Positions 11,766 to 24,649 of a DNA stretch of 64,000 bases are shown here, in pieces. The position numbers and the translations under genes are program-made. Under the pieces are notes generated by a model. That model saw only the letters and a list, made by a program, of their open reading frames with translations, ran no database searches and was not told where the DNA came from. Source of the DNA: Epiperipatus broadwayi (Eukaryota; Onychophora; Udeonychophora; Euonychophora; Peripatidae); the NCBI GenBank assembly GCA_028023455.1, contig JAQFVV010006238.1:7016572-7080571 (forward strand). The letters run 5' to 3'. How positions within the stretch are numbered: position 1 is the stretch's first letter; every line of letters begins with the position of its first letter.

Positions 11766-12714
11766 AAAAGCAAAAAAAAAGTTACTCAATTACAGAGCAA
11801 TTGGAGAATTTTAAAAGTAAATATAAAAATATATAGTTTCAGTTAAAAAACAAAACAAAAATTGTAGAATTATATGCAAAAATACATCTAAAAGTTATAT
11901 CTTCTGTAGTTATTACAAAATAAAAAAGGGGCATCTCTTTCACTGTTCACATTTTTGATAGTCCCTGGTGACCATTTGAGTTAAATTCCTAAATTTTATT
12001 TGAATAAACTTTATTTCGCATTACATTTTCATAATTTTCAAATTATTTCTTAAAAAGTGTTAAAATAAAATCATTCTTAATAATATTTTAATTTAACAAA
12101 TCTTAACAAATTGAGATAGCATTAGTGCTGATAAAAATGTATTTGAAATAAGATAAAATTTATTTAAACTCCATTTCTAACACACAAATGAATTTTTACA
12201 AAAAATTCTTAAAGCATTAAAATTATGTTTTAAAATTTAGAATTCCACTTATGATTGTTTTAAAAAATAATTAAAAATAATACTATATAATGATCGTAGG
12301 AGTATTCCTTATTTAGCAAATCACAACAAGCTATTTTTTATAATTATATTCCTTTTGCCGTATCTTTTTCTAAATATAAATATTTTTGAATAAAATCTGA
12401 GTCCAATTATTGTCTTTTAAATAAATTTTGTGTTAAAGATTTGCAGAAATTTCTACTGTTGTTTTTTCAGGCCCATAGTCTTAAGGTTATAACATTAATA
12501 TATATTACAAATATTTTCCAAAAATATATTGAAAAACTACAAAAAATAATTTTCAAAAATTTGAACAAAAGATGAACTATTATAGGATTTCTCAAAAATA
12601 CAGTAGTGAGAACAAAGATGCTGTTAATCAATGCCTTTTGTCTGAGGTTCTCTGTATGATATTAATATGTAGAAATTGTTTAGGTAATAAATTTCTCTCT
12701 CTCTTTATCTTTCT
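11766..12714. other. Non-coding stretch
   Basis: AT-rich, homopolymer-interrupted sequence. Nothing recognised. Confidence 0.4.
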
Positions 12715-13459
<745 letters not shown>

Positions 13460-16270
13460 ATATGAACACAAAACCACCAAATAAATGCTATAGATAATTG
13501 CAAGAGAATAAATTTAAGTTGAATGATTGAAGCACTATTTCATACCATACCTTACAATGGAATATACATCAAGTCAAACATGTTAAACATAAATAATTTT
13601 TATTAAAAATTACAGAAAAAATGTAGAATTATCAAATAAACAGTACCAGAACTATGGAAACTCAAACTTTTTAATTAAGAATAAAACCAAAGTTTACAAA
13701 TTCATTTTTGATTACTATTTAACTCAAACAGAAGTTACTAATGTAATTACAATTCACTTTAAATTTTAACATTAATATTTAGTTACCATGTTGTGAATTA
13801 GTTATATAGTTTATTGACTTTATGATATTCTTTTCATATTTCTCCACATAGGAGAATACTATATTTGAAATCATATCAGCAGTGTTCATCATCAGGATGG
13901 AACTGGATTTAAATTTTATATCTACAATCATACAAATAATTTTGGCCTGCTTTAACTGGTGTAATATGATCAATTCATTAATTATATAAATTATGATTAC
14001 TTATATTAATTATGATTAGTCTCAGACTTGTTTTTTAAACAGAACAAAGAGAAACAGTGGAAAACATATATTTTATTGTTTTTGAAAATTTTAGTCATAA
14101 CTATAATGTTAAACATATAAAATGATTGGTTAAAAAAATCAATGGTCAAATTAGTTTTGTTCTTTTAATTCAATTTCTGAGATTGACTAGAAATGGTTTG
14201 TACAAAACTATGTTGCAATAGTCTGGCAAATCAGAAAGTAAAGACGAAAGACACTGATTATAATACTACTATTATTAATTAATCAAGCTGTGTTAAGTTT
14301 TTTAGTACAAATCATTTTTATAAATATTTCACTCGACCAATGAGTTATACTGATGATAACCTGAAGGCAGTTTTCATCATCAAAACATATATATATATAT
14401 ATCCAAATAAGATATGATGAAGAAAACTAAAATAATGTTTAATAAAATTGTCAATTTAATATTAATACCCATTATATTCTATGAATAATTCTCAAAGGCA
14501 GTATGCCATACCACATTAAACTTATATATGCTTTCATTTCATAGAATTTAGTAAATTGAAAAAGGTTTCCATCTCAGTACCTATATAGGTGTATCTGTAT
14601 TTTGTAAAAAAAAAATAATCAAAATAAATTTTACTAATATAGAGCAAGTTGTAAGTCTTTTCCTTTGCATGTAGCAATATCTCATATCATTGTAGTCTAA
14701 ATGTAAGCAATTTGGTTTTCAATTTTTTGTGATCAATGGTTTGTCATACTTTTTTTATACAAATATAATATTTTTTGTAATTAATGTTTACAATAATAAA
14801 CTCAAATTTATTTAATTATAATAAGGGATTGTTCTTTTACTGAAAGAAAGCAACCAAGAAGCTGACAATGCTCACATTGTCCTTATTTCTTATTCATCTT
14901 AACAGATTTAAATAGCTTTTAAAGATAAAACTGTCACCATAACAAATATTTAATTTGCTTATTGTGAAAAATCAATTAAAAAAAACTAATTATTAATAAA
15001 GCTTTATGTAGTTTACTGCAATTGTAAAGTGTCGAATGCTGGAGTGTGACATCCACAAGTTGATAATGCTGAAACTACTTGCCACTAATAAATGAATAAT
15101 TTCTTTATCAATTAAAATTATCTGCCTTTAATTAAAAAGGTAGTATAAATATTGGGAACTACTCATCACACATACATTATAAAACAGATGCAAATACACC
15201 TGTCAATAAATGTTTTAAAAATATAGGTGGGCAACCTGTAATTATAAAACATTTACTTATGCAGGGAAGATGCATGTCTGCTTTATAGCACATGCATGAA
15301 GAGTAATTTTCATTTACAATATTCCATATGTATATAATTATAGTATTATCAATTATTAAAAAGTTAATAGTAAAATATGATCTTAGCATGTCTCTCTCCC
15401 ATTACTAATGGAAGTCACATACCATTTCAATCATATTTTAGTTTTATAATGAACCCATTGATTCTCACACGAAGAGCTAACAATAACTCAATATTTATTT
15501 GTCAAAAAAATCTGGAGGATTTGGGTACTGTAGGCTGTCTACCTGCAAAATATTGTAATCGTGCTGTAAACTGAAATAATTTCTAATACTAATGTAGGTC
15601 ATGGTATTCTGATGCATACAATGTTACAAAGTTATTTTTAGTATGAAATTCTATATTTAATTATATTTAGTTAATTTAAATATTTGTAGAAGTTTATTTA
15701 TGTGGATTTTATTAATCTACTTATTTATATTGTTCAATTTATTCTTGTTTTATTAATCTGAAAAGATTTCTCTATACATATTATTACCATTTATTTACAC
15801 AAAGATCAGTTTTCTTCATCCTACATTAGAGCCATCTATTGTAAACTTGAGGAATCAATGAATACCATATGATAGAAAGCTATTAATATCCACATATTTT
15901 ACTACTGGAAAAATGAATATGTTCATTTATTAGTAAAGCTGATTTACATGGCTCTAAAGTAAGGTAAAAAAAATTATACTTGAAAACATATAAATAAGCA
16001 TTTGAGAAAAGTAATATGCGATGCTATTATTGATATTGATTTTTCTAGATAAAGTATATAAAGAAGGTATAGTTACCATAAAACTGAAATCTCTATAATA
16101 TATAGAAATTCATTTGGGATTAGATTTATATAACTGTACAAGTGAGTTTGTTTGGGTTCAAAACCTTGAGTTTTTATAGATTTCATGCCATTAGGTTGAA
16201 TATTATATTGAATCAAAAAGTGGATGCTATATGTTTTGAATAATAAATAAGCACAGATAAAAGTAAGAGT
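13460..16270. other. Long non-coding stretch
   Basis: Small chance open frames occur on both strands near 13.8, 15.2 and 15.4 kb without domain support. At 14,330-14,402 a CTGATGA-containing segment ends in (TA)n and may be the end of an unrecognised repeat. On the minus strand at about 15,490-15,560, TATTTTGCAG precedes a 15-codon open stretch ending TAA; this is too short to call. Confidence 0.4.
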
Positions 16271-16389
16271 CAATAACTAGTCTGGGATGTGAACATTAGA
16301 GCACTACACCATCTAGTGCTCATTGATTCTTTGGATTTTACGTTAATTGCTCTAGAATAGGGAGGAAAAAAACTGATATTGAAACGTAA

Positions 16390-17150
16390 CTAAAAATATG
16401 AGAAAATCATGTGATATATTTTAATTACAGCGCATGCGTTTTGCCATCACATACAATTTATATACTCGACTCGCATGTAAATAGAAACCATGATTTAGTT
16501 TAATTTACTAATTATTTTGTACAATAAACGTAATTCGATCTCTGCTATTTTCGATAAAGATAAGAGCTAAGAGGGATGGAAAGAATTTTTCTCGAGGCAG
16601 GATTAATTTTGCCTGGATATTTTTTCTTGACGGTCAATTGACCTTTGATACTTTTGTACGCAACTCTGTGTTTAGAGTAAATTTATATTTAGATCGAATA
16701 TTATATCGATTAATTAATTTGAAAAACTTTTCTTTGTAATTATATAATAATACATTTTAAGTTTTGCTGTGTTTACTTGGAAAAAAAAAGTTTATAATTA
16801 ATGATAGTCGGGTTAATGCGTGAACGAAGTCCCCAAATACATGAGACTTGATAATATTGTTCAGATCTCAAATAAGTTAAAAATCATTGTGTTTTTTTTT
16901 TTTTACTTTTAAATATCTACTGTGTAATTAAACAAATTTCTTATAGAGAAAAATTCCAAATGCCCATAGTTTTTTAAAAAATAAGAGCATATGAAAAACT
17001 TCCAACTTCGAGTTGATTTTTTGTATCATAAAAACGAGTTTCTTTGAAACATTTGTGAAGAATACTAGCAAATATTATTTTATTTTGTTAAGAGTTCGGT
17101 AATCAGTTTTTTAAATCAAACTATTGATAGGTAAATGCGCTTTGCCTAAT
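16390..17150. other. CpG-retaining, low-repeat patch; possible regulatory DNA
   Basis: This stretch carries many CpGs (GCGCATGCG, CTCGACTCG, TTCGATC, CTCGAGG, GACGG, GTACGC, ATCGATT) while flanking DNA has few. It contains no microsatellite or inverted repeat. A perfect 12-bp palindrome GGTCAATTGACC lies at 16,632-16,643 and resembles an inverted pair of nuclear-receptor half-sites. No long open frame exists. It could be a promoter, an enhancer, an untranslated exon or simply a young insertion. Confidence 0.3.
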
Positions 17151-17284
17151 CTGAATCACTGTACATTAGTTGGCAATTTTGTAAATAACACATTTTTTTA
17201 AGCGTCAAAGAGATGAATTTTCTCTATGCCAAAAGAATTTTAAACCATGACTTTTGAATGCAATATAATTTAACAAAACATACA

Positions 17285-17478
17285 TTTCACATATGATCCT
17301 ATGTATTGTAAAATATTGAATGACCGATAATATAAGATCTGGTTAGAATGGGCTTCAAAAGTATATAATTCTGAAGCCCATTATAACCGGAACTATTGTA
17401 ATACTATACATAATAAGATTGGTAGAATCATGTCGGTATATAGAAAAACATTGTAACATAGATTCGGTACAACACCAC
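17285..17478 (+). repeat. Dispersed repeat family B with central hairpin
   Basis: AAAATATTGAATGACCGATAATATAAGAT at the start and CATTGTAACATAGATTCGG at the end recur in the same order at 34.1-34.3 kb. The centre is a strong hairpin: GGTTAGAATGGGCTTC pairs with GAAGCCCATTATAACC around a 13-nt loop. No coding capacity. Confidence 0.7.
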
Positions 17479-18337
17479 TAAAAAGCTCCAACCACTGGTC
17501 TAGAAGAATTAATAATTAACAGTATAAAACATGCGCAGTCTATTTATCCAAAATACAATACTGGTGATATATTAAAAAGAAGACTTAGTTTTTGATGTTC
17601 ATGTCAAATTTTTATTAATGGATAATTAATTTTATATGCTGATTTTTTATTTCTCTATAGATGTGAGCATTAAAGAGACTTGCGAGATAGTAATTATAAC
17701 TGTTAATCCGTTGTTATTTTACAGAAAAGTTTTCAGCTAAATAAGTAAATATTATTTTAATTTTCATACAAAAATAAAATTACTAATTTAAATAAAAATT
17801 ATTTATTTATTAATATTGTATAAAAAGTTTATGATAAGACATTTAAGTTTTTCTTCAGTAAACATTAAATGTAAAATTATAGATTATATCAATAATAAGT
17901 AACGAATGATCATCCTTAAATGCTTAAACCAAAGCAAACAGATTTTGGTTTATTGAACGGTGATTCATTTTCCTGGGCTCAATCAAACACGGCTTTGTTG
18001 ATCTTTAAAACAAGCAGAATTTCTATTTTCATTGACCACCAATAATTATTAGCCAACAATCAATTTTGAAAAATGCTGATCTTTTTTCTACTTATTTCAG
18101 GTTCACTTATGCGATAAAAATTTATTTTACTTATTCTTTCAAGCAGAAATAAATATTATATATATCACTGTGGTAAAATAAATTTTAAGGCTGGCTGCAA
18201 ATTTTATTATTGCTGATATAAAATATTTGTGAAATGCAGAATATCTTATTTAATATAACAGTGTATGGGTTAATTACTTTATGAGCTCTACACTTAATAT
18301 ATATATATACAAACTTTGCCTAGCGGTTAATAATTAT
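17479..18337. other. Non-coding stretch
   Basis: No supported gene. A good acceptor-like CTACTTATTTCAG at about 18,100 precedes 25 open codons ending in TAA, but nothing further supports an exon. Confidence 0.35.
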
Positions 18338-18478
18338 GTGATACACTAGATTAACATCCCCAAAACTGATTTATTTAAGTAAATGAGATAAAACTAACTT
18401 TTATCTTGTACCTTGGATTAAGAGTATTTCATTTACTTAAATAAATTAATGTTGGAATGTTAATCTAGTGTATGACAC
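18338..18478. repeat. Short foldback MITE
   Basis: ATACACTAGATTAACATCCC at the left pairs with GGAATGTTAATCTAGTGTAT at the right, and TATTTAAGTAAATGAGATA pairs with TATTTCATTTACTTAAATA. The whole 140 bp is an almost complete hairpin. Confidence 0.8.
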
Positions 18479-18791
18479 ATATATATGTCATAAATATTTT
18501 GCTGTGTATATAATCCACAACTAAGGACAAATGTGAGATATAAAAACAAATGAATACGTATTCTTTCAACTTTTTTATTAAATTATAAAATATTAATAGA
18601 TTCAAGCAGACTGTTATGAATTCGAAAACCTGCTTTCAAAGCTAATTCCACTCTTGGAAATTTTTCAAAAAGGCACAAATTCATTTACACACAAACTTGT
18701 AATCATATCAGTAATGTATTTGGAATATTATAAGTAATAATTATATTTATTAAAATTTCCTTCCACTTCTTTTTATTTGCATTGCCGAATT

Positions 18792-19020
18792 ATATATAAT
18801 ATAATACACCATACCCACTTTAATTGACACTCTACAATACAGTTTAACATATTTTTTTAAATTTTATCTTCTCTTGCCTACAGTTTCAACTGTCCAGCAG
18901 TCATCATCAGAGCTTTTAAAACACTCAGCACTCCTTCTGTAGGCAAGAGGAGATAAAATAAATCATACCTTAAACTGCATTGTAGAGTGTCAATTAAGGT
19001 GTATATGGTATATTATATTA
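18792..19020. repeat. Foldback repeat with hammerhead-like core in the loop region
   Basis: Arms of about 90-100 bp are reverse complements: AATTGACACTCTACAATACAG versus CTGCATTGTAGAGTGTCAATT, and TTATCTTCTCTTGCCTACAG versus CTGTAGGCAAGAGGAGATAA. On the minus strand the inner end of the left arm (18,883-18,910) reads CTGATGA, then a hairpin of ACTG and CAGT around a 5-nt loop, then GAAAC. The first and last blocks are the conserved hammerhead core, but the following stem III is not convincing. Confidence 0.75.
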
Positions 19021-19319
19021 TAATAATTATATGTGTATATACATGCAATTGTAAGATTGCTAAATGCTAACTATCATTTATCAATAAGAAAACATTGTGA
19101 AAAATGGAAAATAACAAGTGAGTGTTTTTCTTTTTTGTACATTGAATATATTTGAAAAAATATAAACAAGGTTTGATTTTTTTGCAAAAAATATTTAATA
19201 ACTAGATGATGATAATAATCTTTTATATAATTACATGTAAAATGCCATCTTAAAAATATTTAGGAAAATATACTTGATGATGTTTAAAAAATATTGCAAA
19301 GTTGAAAGACTATTTTAGC

Positions 19320-20400
19320 TTCAATAGAAGGGTTGTAGTATTATGGACAAAGATGTGCTCGATGGCACCATTATTATGCTAAAACTATAAAATATGAACA
19401 TTCCCAGGCCGTTGATTTTAATCATTTTGATGTGTTTTTTGTAATGCGAAAATAAAAAAATATCAAAATCGTGTTTTTTAAATATTTTTTTTTATTAACA
19501 TATACAAATTAAATGATAACAATAAATGTAAAATAAAATCAACAAATTACAATTTAGTGTTTTTTTTTTTTTTTTTTTGCTTTATTAAAAAAAAAACAGT
19601 TTTCAATCTGATTGGGGGGGGGGGGTTACACCTTTTATTTTGTTGTTTTTGTTGTTTAAAAACTCATAATCGAAATAAAAAGTAAAAGTTCTTAATCTTC
19701 GTTTTACATTTTAATTTTTACAGAGAAACAGATATTGTGTTACCGCTATTTTTTACTTTCTTAGTCTTGGTTTTACAATTTAATTTTTACATAGAAACAG
19801 ATATTACTTCAAATAGAATAACAACAAAAAGTAAAAGTTGTTAGGGTTAGGTTTACAGTTAGGGTTAGATTTAGGGTTAGGGTTCTGTTGTTTGTAAATC
19901 ACAGAATCGAACAAGATGTACGATTTCCTGCACCATATTGTTGGTCTCGTGGAATGTTATGAACAGTACGTTACTTGACACGTTACCTAATTCCAACTGC
20001 ATTTACACATCTATCTGGACAAGATTTTGACAGAATGGTGTAAAGAGTCAGATAATTATTACTTAAGAAAATCGGAATATTTCAATACTTTAAAAAAAAA
20101 AATCAATAAAAACCACATTTCCATCAAATTCAAATACACACACTCTCACACCAAGTCATAATAATTGTATGAAGTGTGTGAATTCACCAAATGGGTTTGC
20201 TGTGATGCCATGAAGCGGCCTGTATTCTGTAACACAACACAAATGTTGTATTACAGTTAAATGCAGGTTTGCATACATGCCATACTGCGAATGTGTCGGC
20301 CATGGAAACGGCCTTTGTATGTGCTTTAACACGTAAATGGCACCATCAACCGGCATCTTTGTCCATAATACTACAACCAATAAAAGTTATTTTGATGTGA
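19320..20400. repeat. Region bounded by inverted repeats of about 80-100 bp
   Basis: GTTGTAGTATTATGGACAAAG near 19,332-19,352 recurs inverted near 20,357-20,385, each followed inward by a CGATGG/TGATGG-CACCAT block and an AGGCCGTT block. Inside are poly-T (about 19,560-19,578), a 12-base poly-G (19,614-19,625), a tandem ~85-bp duplication ending in AGAAACAGATATT, telomere-like motifs and a GC-richer 3' part. The layout fits a TIR-type element or a nested foldback. An open frame of 74 codons on the minus strand at 20.16-20.38 kb coincides with the inverted arm and is not treated as a gene. Confidence 0.5.
19841..19887 (+). repeat. Short interstitial telomere-like TTAGGG cluster
   Basis: Four near-exact copies of TTAGGG or GGGTTAG (TTAGGGTTAG, CAGTTAGGGTTAG, TTTAGGGTTAGGG) lie within 47 bp. 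The strand is G-rich. It is too short for a telomere and is best read as an interstitial telomeric sequence. Confidence 0.75.
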
Positions 20401-22235
20401 CTTAATACTTAGAGGATCTATTAAGTAAGCATTCTCAAGTATGTGATATATAAAGAAAATTCATTTAACTTATGGCAAAGCAGCAAACTGATCTTTAAAA
20501 ATATTTGGTAGAAAAAGTTGGATTTCTTTACTGAATACTTTGAAAGAAATTAAAAGATTGGAAGAGAAGACATTTGCTAAAAAAATATCGATTTGTAAAA
20601 AAAAAATGTATGCAACATTTTTAATAGTCTTATTTTTAAAGAGATAAATATAAAAGAGAACATAAAAAAGTGCTATATTTTCTGTCATTATGTTTAATAT
20701 GTGTAAGACTAATTTTAAAACTTAATATTTATGAGTTTTTATATTTCAAGAGTTAATTTTTTATTCCATCATTACAAAACCAAATACTGCTACAGTTTAA
20801 TATTTCTTTAGTTTCATTTTTATTACACCACTCTCACACAAGGTAGGATAATCTTTAATCTAATGAGTAACTAATAAAAAAGTACTTATACTGTTGTACT
20901 TTTGTTTATATGTAAATATTTTTTGTCTATTGCATAAATTTATTTTATTAATAACCCTACAAAAGTTTAAAATGCAATAGTACTTATTTTTATATCTATT
21001 ATTAAACAACAAAGCAATATTTTACTTTTACTAATTAATCCTTTTTGTTTTAAACAATATTATTTAACTTGCTCTGTTTTTTGTCCAGCTGAAAAATCTT
21101 GTAACTCAATGCACTCTTTATGATGATGCTCTTTAGTAATATTAAATTGTATCTAAACATTGATATAAAGTTAAAAAATAGAAAATAAAAAATATATAAA
21201 TAAACATTTAAAAAAACATTTTTCACAAAAGTCTATTAAAAATAAAAATAAAAATACAGTTATAAAAAAAATAGTAATGTTTCACAAATAAAAATGTGGA
21301 CCAATCATGCTTAGAACTCCTGAAGAATCATTTAAGTAAACTCACAACAAATTCATTTTGAAGAGATTAACATTCATATAAGGAAGTGGACACAGAACAT
21401 TGGAAATCTGACATGAATGTTAAAAATGCCATTATTCTAAGCTTTTATTGTAAACAATGATGTATTGTTTATTTATAAGTGATTTTCCCCCTAATTTTTA
21501 GAGCTTTTATTCTCTTAAAGTGCCGATCAGCTTTTCACTTAGCAATTCAATGTAATTTTTTTTAATCTAAAAGACTTGATGCTCCCTCATTTGATTATTA
21601 TTTAACAGTTGAGTAAATGAAATAGAGTAATGGGAATAAAATTGGAAAAACAGATAGCTCACTGGAATGAGGCTTATTAATTTGTATGTATTAACTGATT
21701 TTATTTGCTTTAATTTTATATCTGAATGTGTTCACAAATTTATTTATTTATTATAAAAGATTAAAAATTATACTTAAATGTTTTTATAGAAGCTTTTGAA
21801 TAATGATTTTTGATATTTCATCGATGATTTGTTAAAAGAACTTTAATTTGATAATGAAGGAATTGCATTAAAATTAAAAATAATTGTTTATATATTCATT
21901 TTCTGTTCCTCTCCCTCATAAGTTTGATTTCATTTAGTGGTATAAATATGCCTGCCTTGTCAAAAGCAATGCTAAGCTGTAGTTAGTTTGTAGTACATTT
22001 AATCTTTCCTTCATAGTTAACTATACTTTGTATTGAATTATAAAAGTGATCTGTATATTTTCTGTTAATAAAGTATCAAATATGAAAATGAGAATAAGAT
22101 TAATAAAATGTAGGATTGCCAACTTTGTAGAAATTTGAACAAAACTAGAAGTAAATAGACTACAACTTTTGGAAAAGCTAATAAAACAAATCATGAAGAA
22201 TAATTTTTAATATATGAAATACAAGCGTAGTTCAT
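20401..22235. other. Non-coding stretch
   Basis: AT-rich with a short minus-strand open frame near 20.5-20.7 kb that lacks any recognised motif. Nothing else supported. Confidence 0.4.
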
Positions 22236-22239
22236 ACAC

Positions 22240-22505
22240 TTGGAGTTTAAATGTGCTTATAGAGGATTTGAACTCAGATTTTCAAGCTCCCTTCAGCTAT
22301 CCATTCTATCTCCTATAACTGATACTCATGACCACACACACGTGAAAAAAATAAATGATTTCCAATTTACATATTTCATGCTGAACCAGCATTCATCAGT
22401 TGGTCCAGCTCATCATCTACCACACACACATATATATAATGAGTGCTCAGTTTACATTACAATAGCAAATCTTCAAACATTAATGGACAAGCTTCAAAGT
22501 ACTCC
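22240..22505 (+). repeat. Dispersed repeat family C, copy 1
   Basis: It shares a long ordered series of blocks with the 23.6- and 24.0-kb copies: AGAGGATTTGAACTCAGATT, TACTCATGACCACACAC, ATGCTGAACCAGCATTCATC, AGTTGGTCCAG and CACACATATATATAA. Read on the minus strand it ends with GAGTTCAAATCCTC, a good pol III B-box. The 97-codon open frame across it is repeat sequence, not a gene. Confidence 0.8.
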
Positions 22506-23329
22506 ATGTAATAAAAATATAATAGCTAAATAACTGATGTTTCAGTACAATAACAAGTACTTTCTTCAGAGCTTTTTCTTTCTCAAATCATAAGAATGTG
22601 TGTGGTGAGATTTAAAATCGTCATTTTTTTTTATTATTTTCAACTCATTCTATTTATTGAAAAGTTTTAAAAAATATTTTATTCTCCAATAGCTTTTTCT
22701 AAATATTGTTAATTTCCTTCAATTCACACTTTTTGTTTATGCTCTTGGGATTTTTAAAAATCACTACAGCTTCCCTTAGCAATCTGTGATGAATATTTGA
22801 CAGAATTCATGTTTTATTAAAACTGATATCATAGTCAATTAATAATTATGCATAGATTCAGTCAAGAATCAATCTTTAGTATCTATATAAACATATTAAA
22901 CCCATAAAGTTGGATATTTATCTTTATCACAATAAAATAGATTGCTTTGACAACAAACAGATTGAGATTCTTGATATTTATTGAAATTGTTTAGGTGTGA
23001 TCTGCTTTCATTTATATATAAACTATTCCACCTATCAAAAAAAGTGGCTCATTTAACTGTTTCACAAAAGTCAACTGTGGTAGTGCTATCATATTTGACA
23101 TTTTAGGTAATATGATGGTACTGCAATTGATACTTTTATGCATTGTTTTAAAGCATTATGTATGTTAAATTATGATGTGTGACAGGCTGCAGTGATTCTT
23201 TCTAAAAAACTTCCATTTTTAATGTATTAGTTTTAAAAAAATTCCAATAAATGTCAGCAGTATACAGACCTTTATGAACCTTTGTCTGTGATTGACAGCA
23301 CATTCTATTGTTCTAACAAAGCTATGAAG
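22506..23329. other. Non-coding stretch
   Basis: No gene or repeat boundary recognised. Confidence 0.4.
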
Positions 23330-23530
23330 GAGATGGCAATTTGTGATTGGCTGATACTTTAGATTCATTTCCTCTGTGGCTAAATGCCACAAAAATGTAA
23401 TTTTCAGTAATTGTTAATGACTATGATGTAATACTTTTGTAAAAAAAACTAATTATTAAACCAAAAACTATGCCACTAGGGGGAGTTGTCTTTGAAAACA
23501 TTTTATTTTTAAAAAGATGGCGCTTAGAAA
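23330..23530. promoter_or_regulatory. Cluster of CTCF-, YY1- and NF-Y-like motifs
   Basis: Within about 150 bp there are three motif matches: a CCAAT-box reverse complement (GTGATTGGCTG near 23,354), a CTCF-like core CCACTAGGGGGAG at about 23,473-23,485, and AAGATGGCG, the YY1 consensus, at about 23,515-23,523. The motifs are known mainly from vertebrates and insects; regulatory activity here is inferred. A transposon-borne site is equally possible. Confidence 0.25.
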
Positions 23531-23579
23531 ATATACAAAGTACATTATAAATATTTGAAAACCAGGCACTCTTCACCAA

Positions 23580-24225
23580 CCTGGGAGCTTAATTGTAAGT
23601 ATAGAGGATTTTAACTCAGATTTTCAAGCATCCTTCAACTATCCACACTATCTCATACAACTAATACACATGACCACACACATGTAGAAAAGATTAATAA
23701 TCACCAATACACGTATTTCATGCTCAACCAGCACTCATCAGTTGGTCCAGATTATCATCTCCCACACACATATATAATAAATGCTCAGTTTATATTCAGA
23801 TGGAAAATCTTCATACTTTAATGGACAGGCATGAGGGGTCAGAGTGACTTCAGGTCAACATGGGCATGGCAATAATATTGGCATCAGCATGGGATTTGAG
23901 TTTTCATCATCATATTTTCAATGATATGGATGGCTGAAAAGTTGGAGGTTGCAGTGGATTGAAGCCTGTCCATTAAAGTATGAAGATTTGCTATCTTAAT
24001 ATAAACTGAACATTGATTATATATATGTGTGAGAGATGATAGTCTGGACCAACTGATGAGTGCTGGTTTAGCATGAAATATGTATATTGTTGATTATTAA
24101 TCTTTTCTACATGTGTGTGGTCATGTGTATCAGTTGTATAAGATAGTATGAATAGTTGAAGGGTGCTTGAAAATCTGAGTTCAAATCTTCTATATTTAAA
24201 GTACATTATGAAAATTTGAAATTAC
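23580..24225. repeat. Head-to-head pair of family C repeats
   Basis: A + copy (about 23,580-23,835) and a - copy (about 23,965-24,225) are reverse complements. GATTTTAACTCAGATTTTCAAGC pairs with the mirror block at 24,165-24,190, and the ACCAGCACTCATCAG and ACACATATATA blocks pair as well. About 130 bp lie between them. The first arm is preceded by the CTCF/YY1-like cluster. Confidence 0.8.
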
Positions 24226-24649
24226 CACAGGAATAGCCATTAAAGGCTAAAAAAAAATCGCTTTGTAAAAACTGTGAAATATTTTACTAATAATTAATAA
24301 TTTATTAACTTTTAAAATTTGTTTTTGTTTTTTGAATGATCAAAGATATAATTTTTAATAATGTAAACGTCTAATATCTAATATTTCATTCTTTTAACTT
24401 TTTTAAATAGATATTGTGAAGCCAATAATGATGTTTTTCTTTGTTATCAGTAAGACCTTCACTTAGATACTTATTTTCGCAATTTTAAAATATTAATTTT
24501 TTATGTTTTAGAATTTTAATTATTAGAAAGATTAAATATTTATAACATTGTCTATAAATGAATGTTGTAATATACATAAAAAAGATGAATTGTCTTTTCA
24601 TTGATTTTATTCACAACGGACTATCTTCAAAGTCTGTTATTATTTTAAA
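24226..24649. other. Non-coding stretch
   Basis: AT-rich, nothing recognised. Confidence 0.4.

Noticed and set aside
14330-14402. Hammerhead with CTGATGA near 14,350
   Set aside because: No GAAA block at correct spacing; the second half pairs with CTGATGA itself as a plain hairpin.
15490-15560. Minus-strand terminal exon (TTTTGCAG then 15 codons and TAA)
   Set aside because: Length is compatible with chance and no partner exon was found.
20156-20380. 74-codon minus-strand frame and Cys-rich + frame in a GC-richer patch
   Set aside because: Coincides with the right inverted arm of the 19.3-20.4 kb block; the + frame has stops and no acceptor or donor.
22240-22533. 97-codon frame as a gene
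   Set aside because: Same residues recur in the other copies of family C on both strands; repeat sequence.
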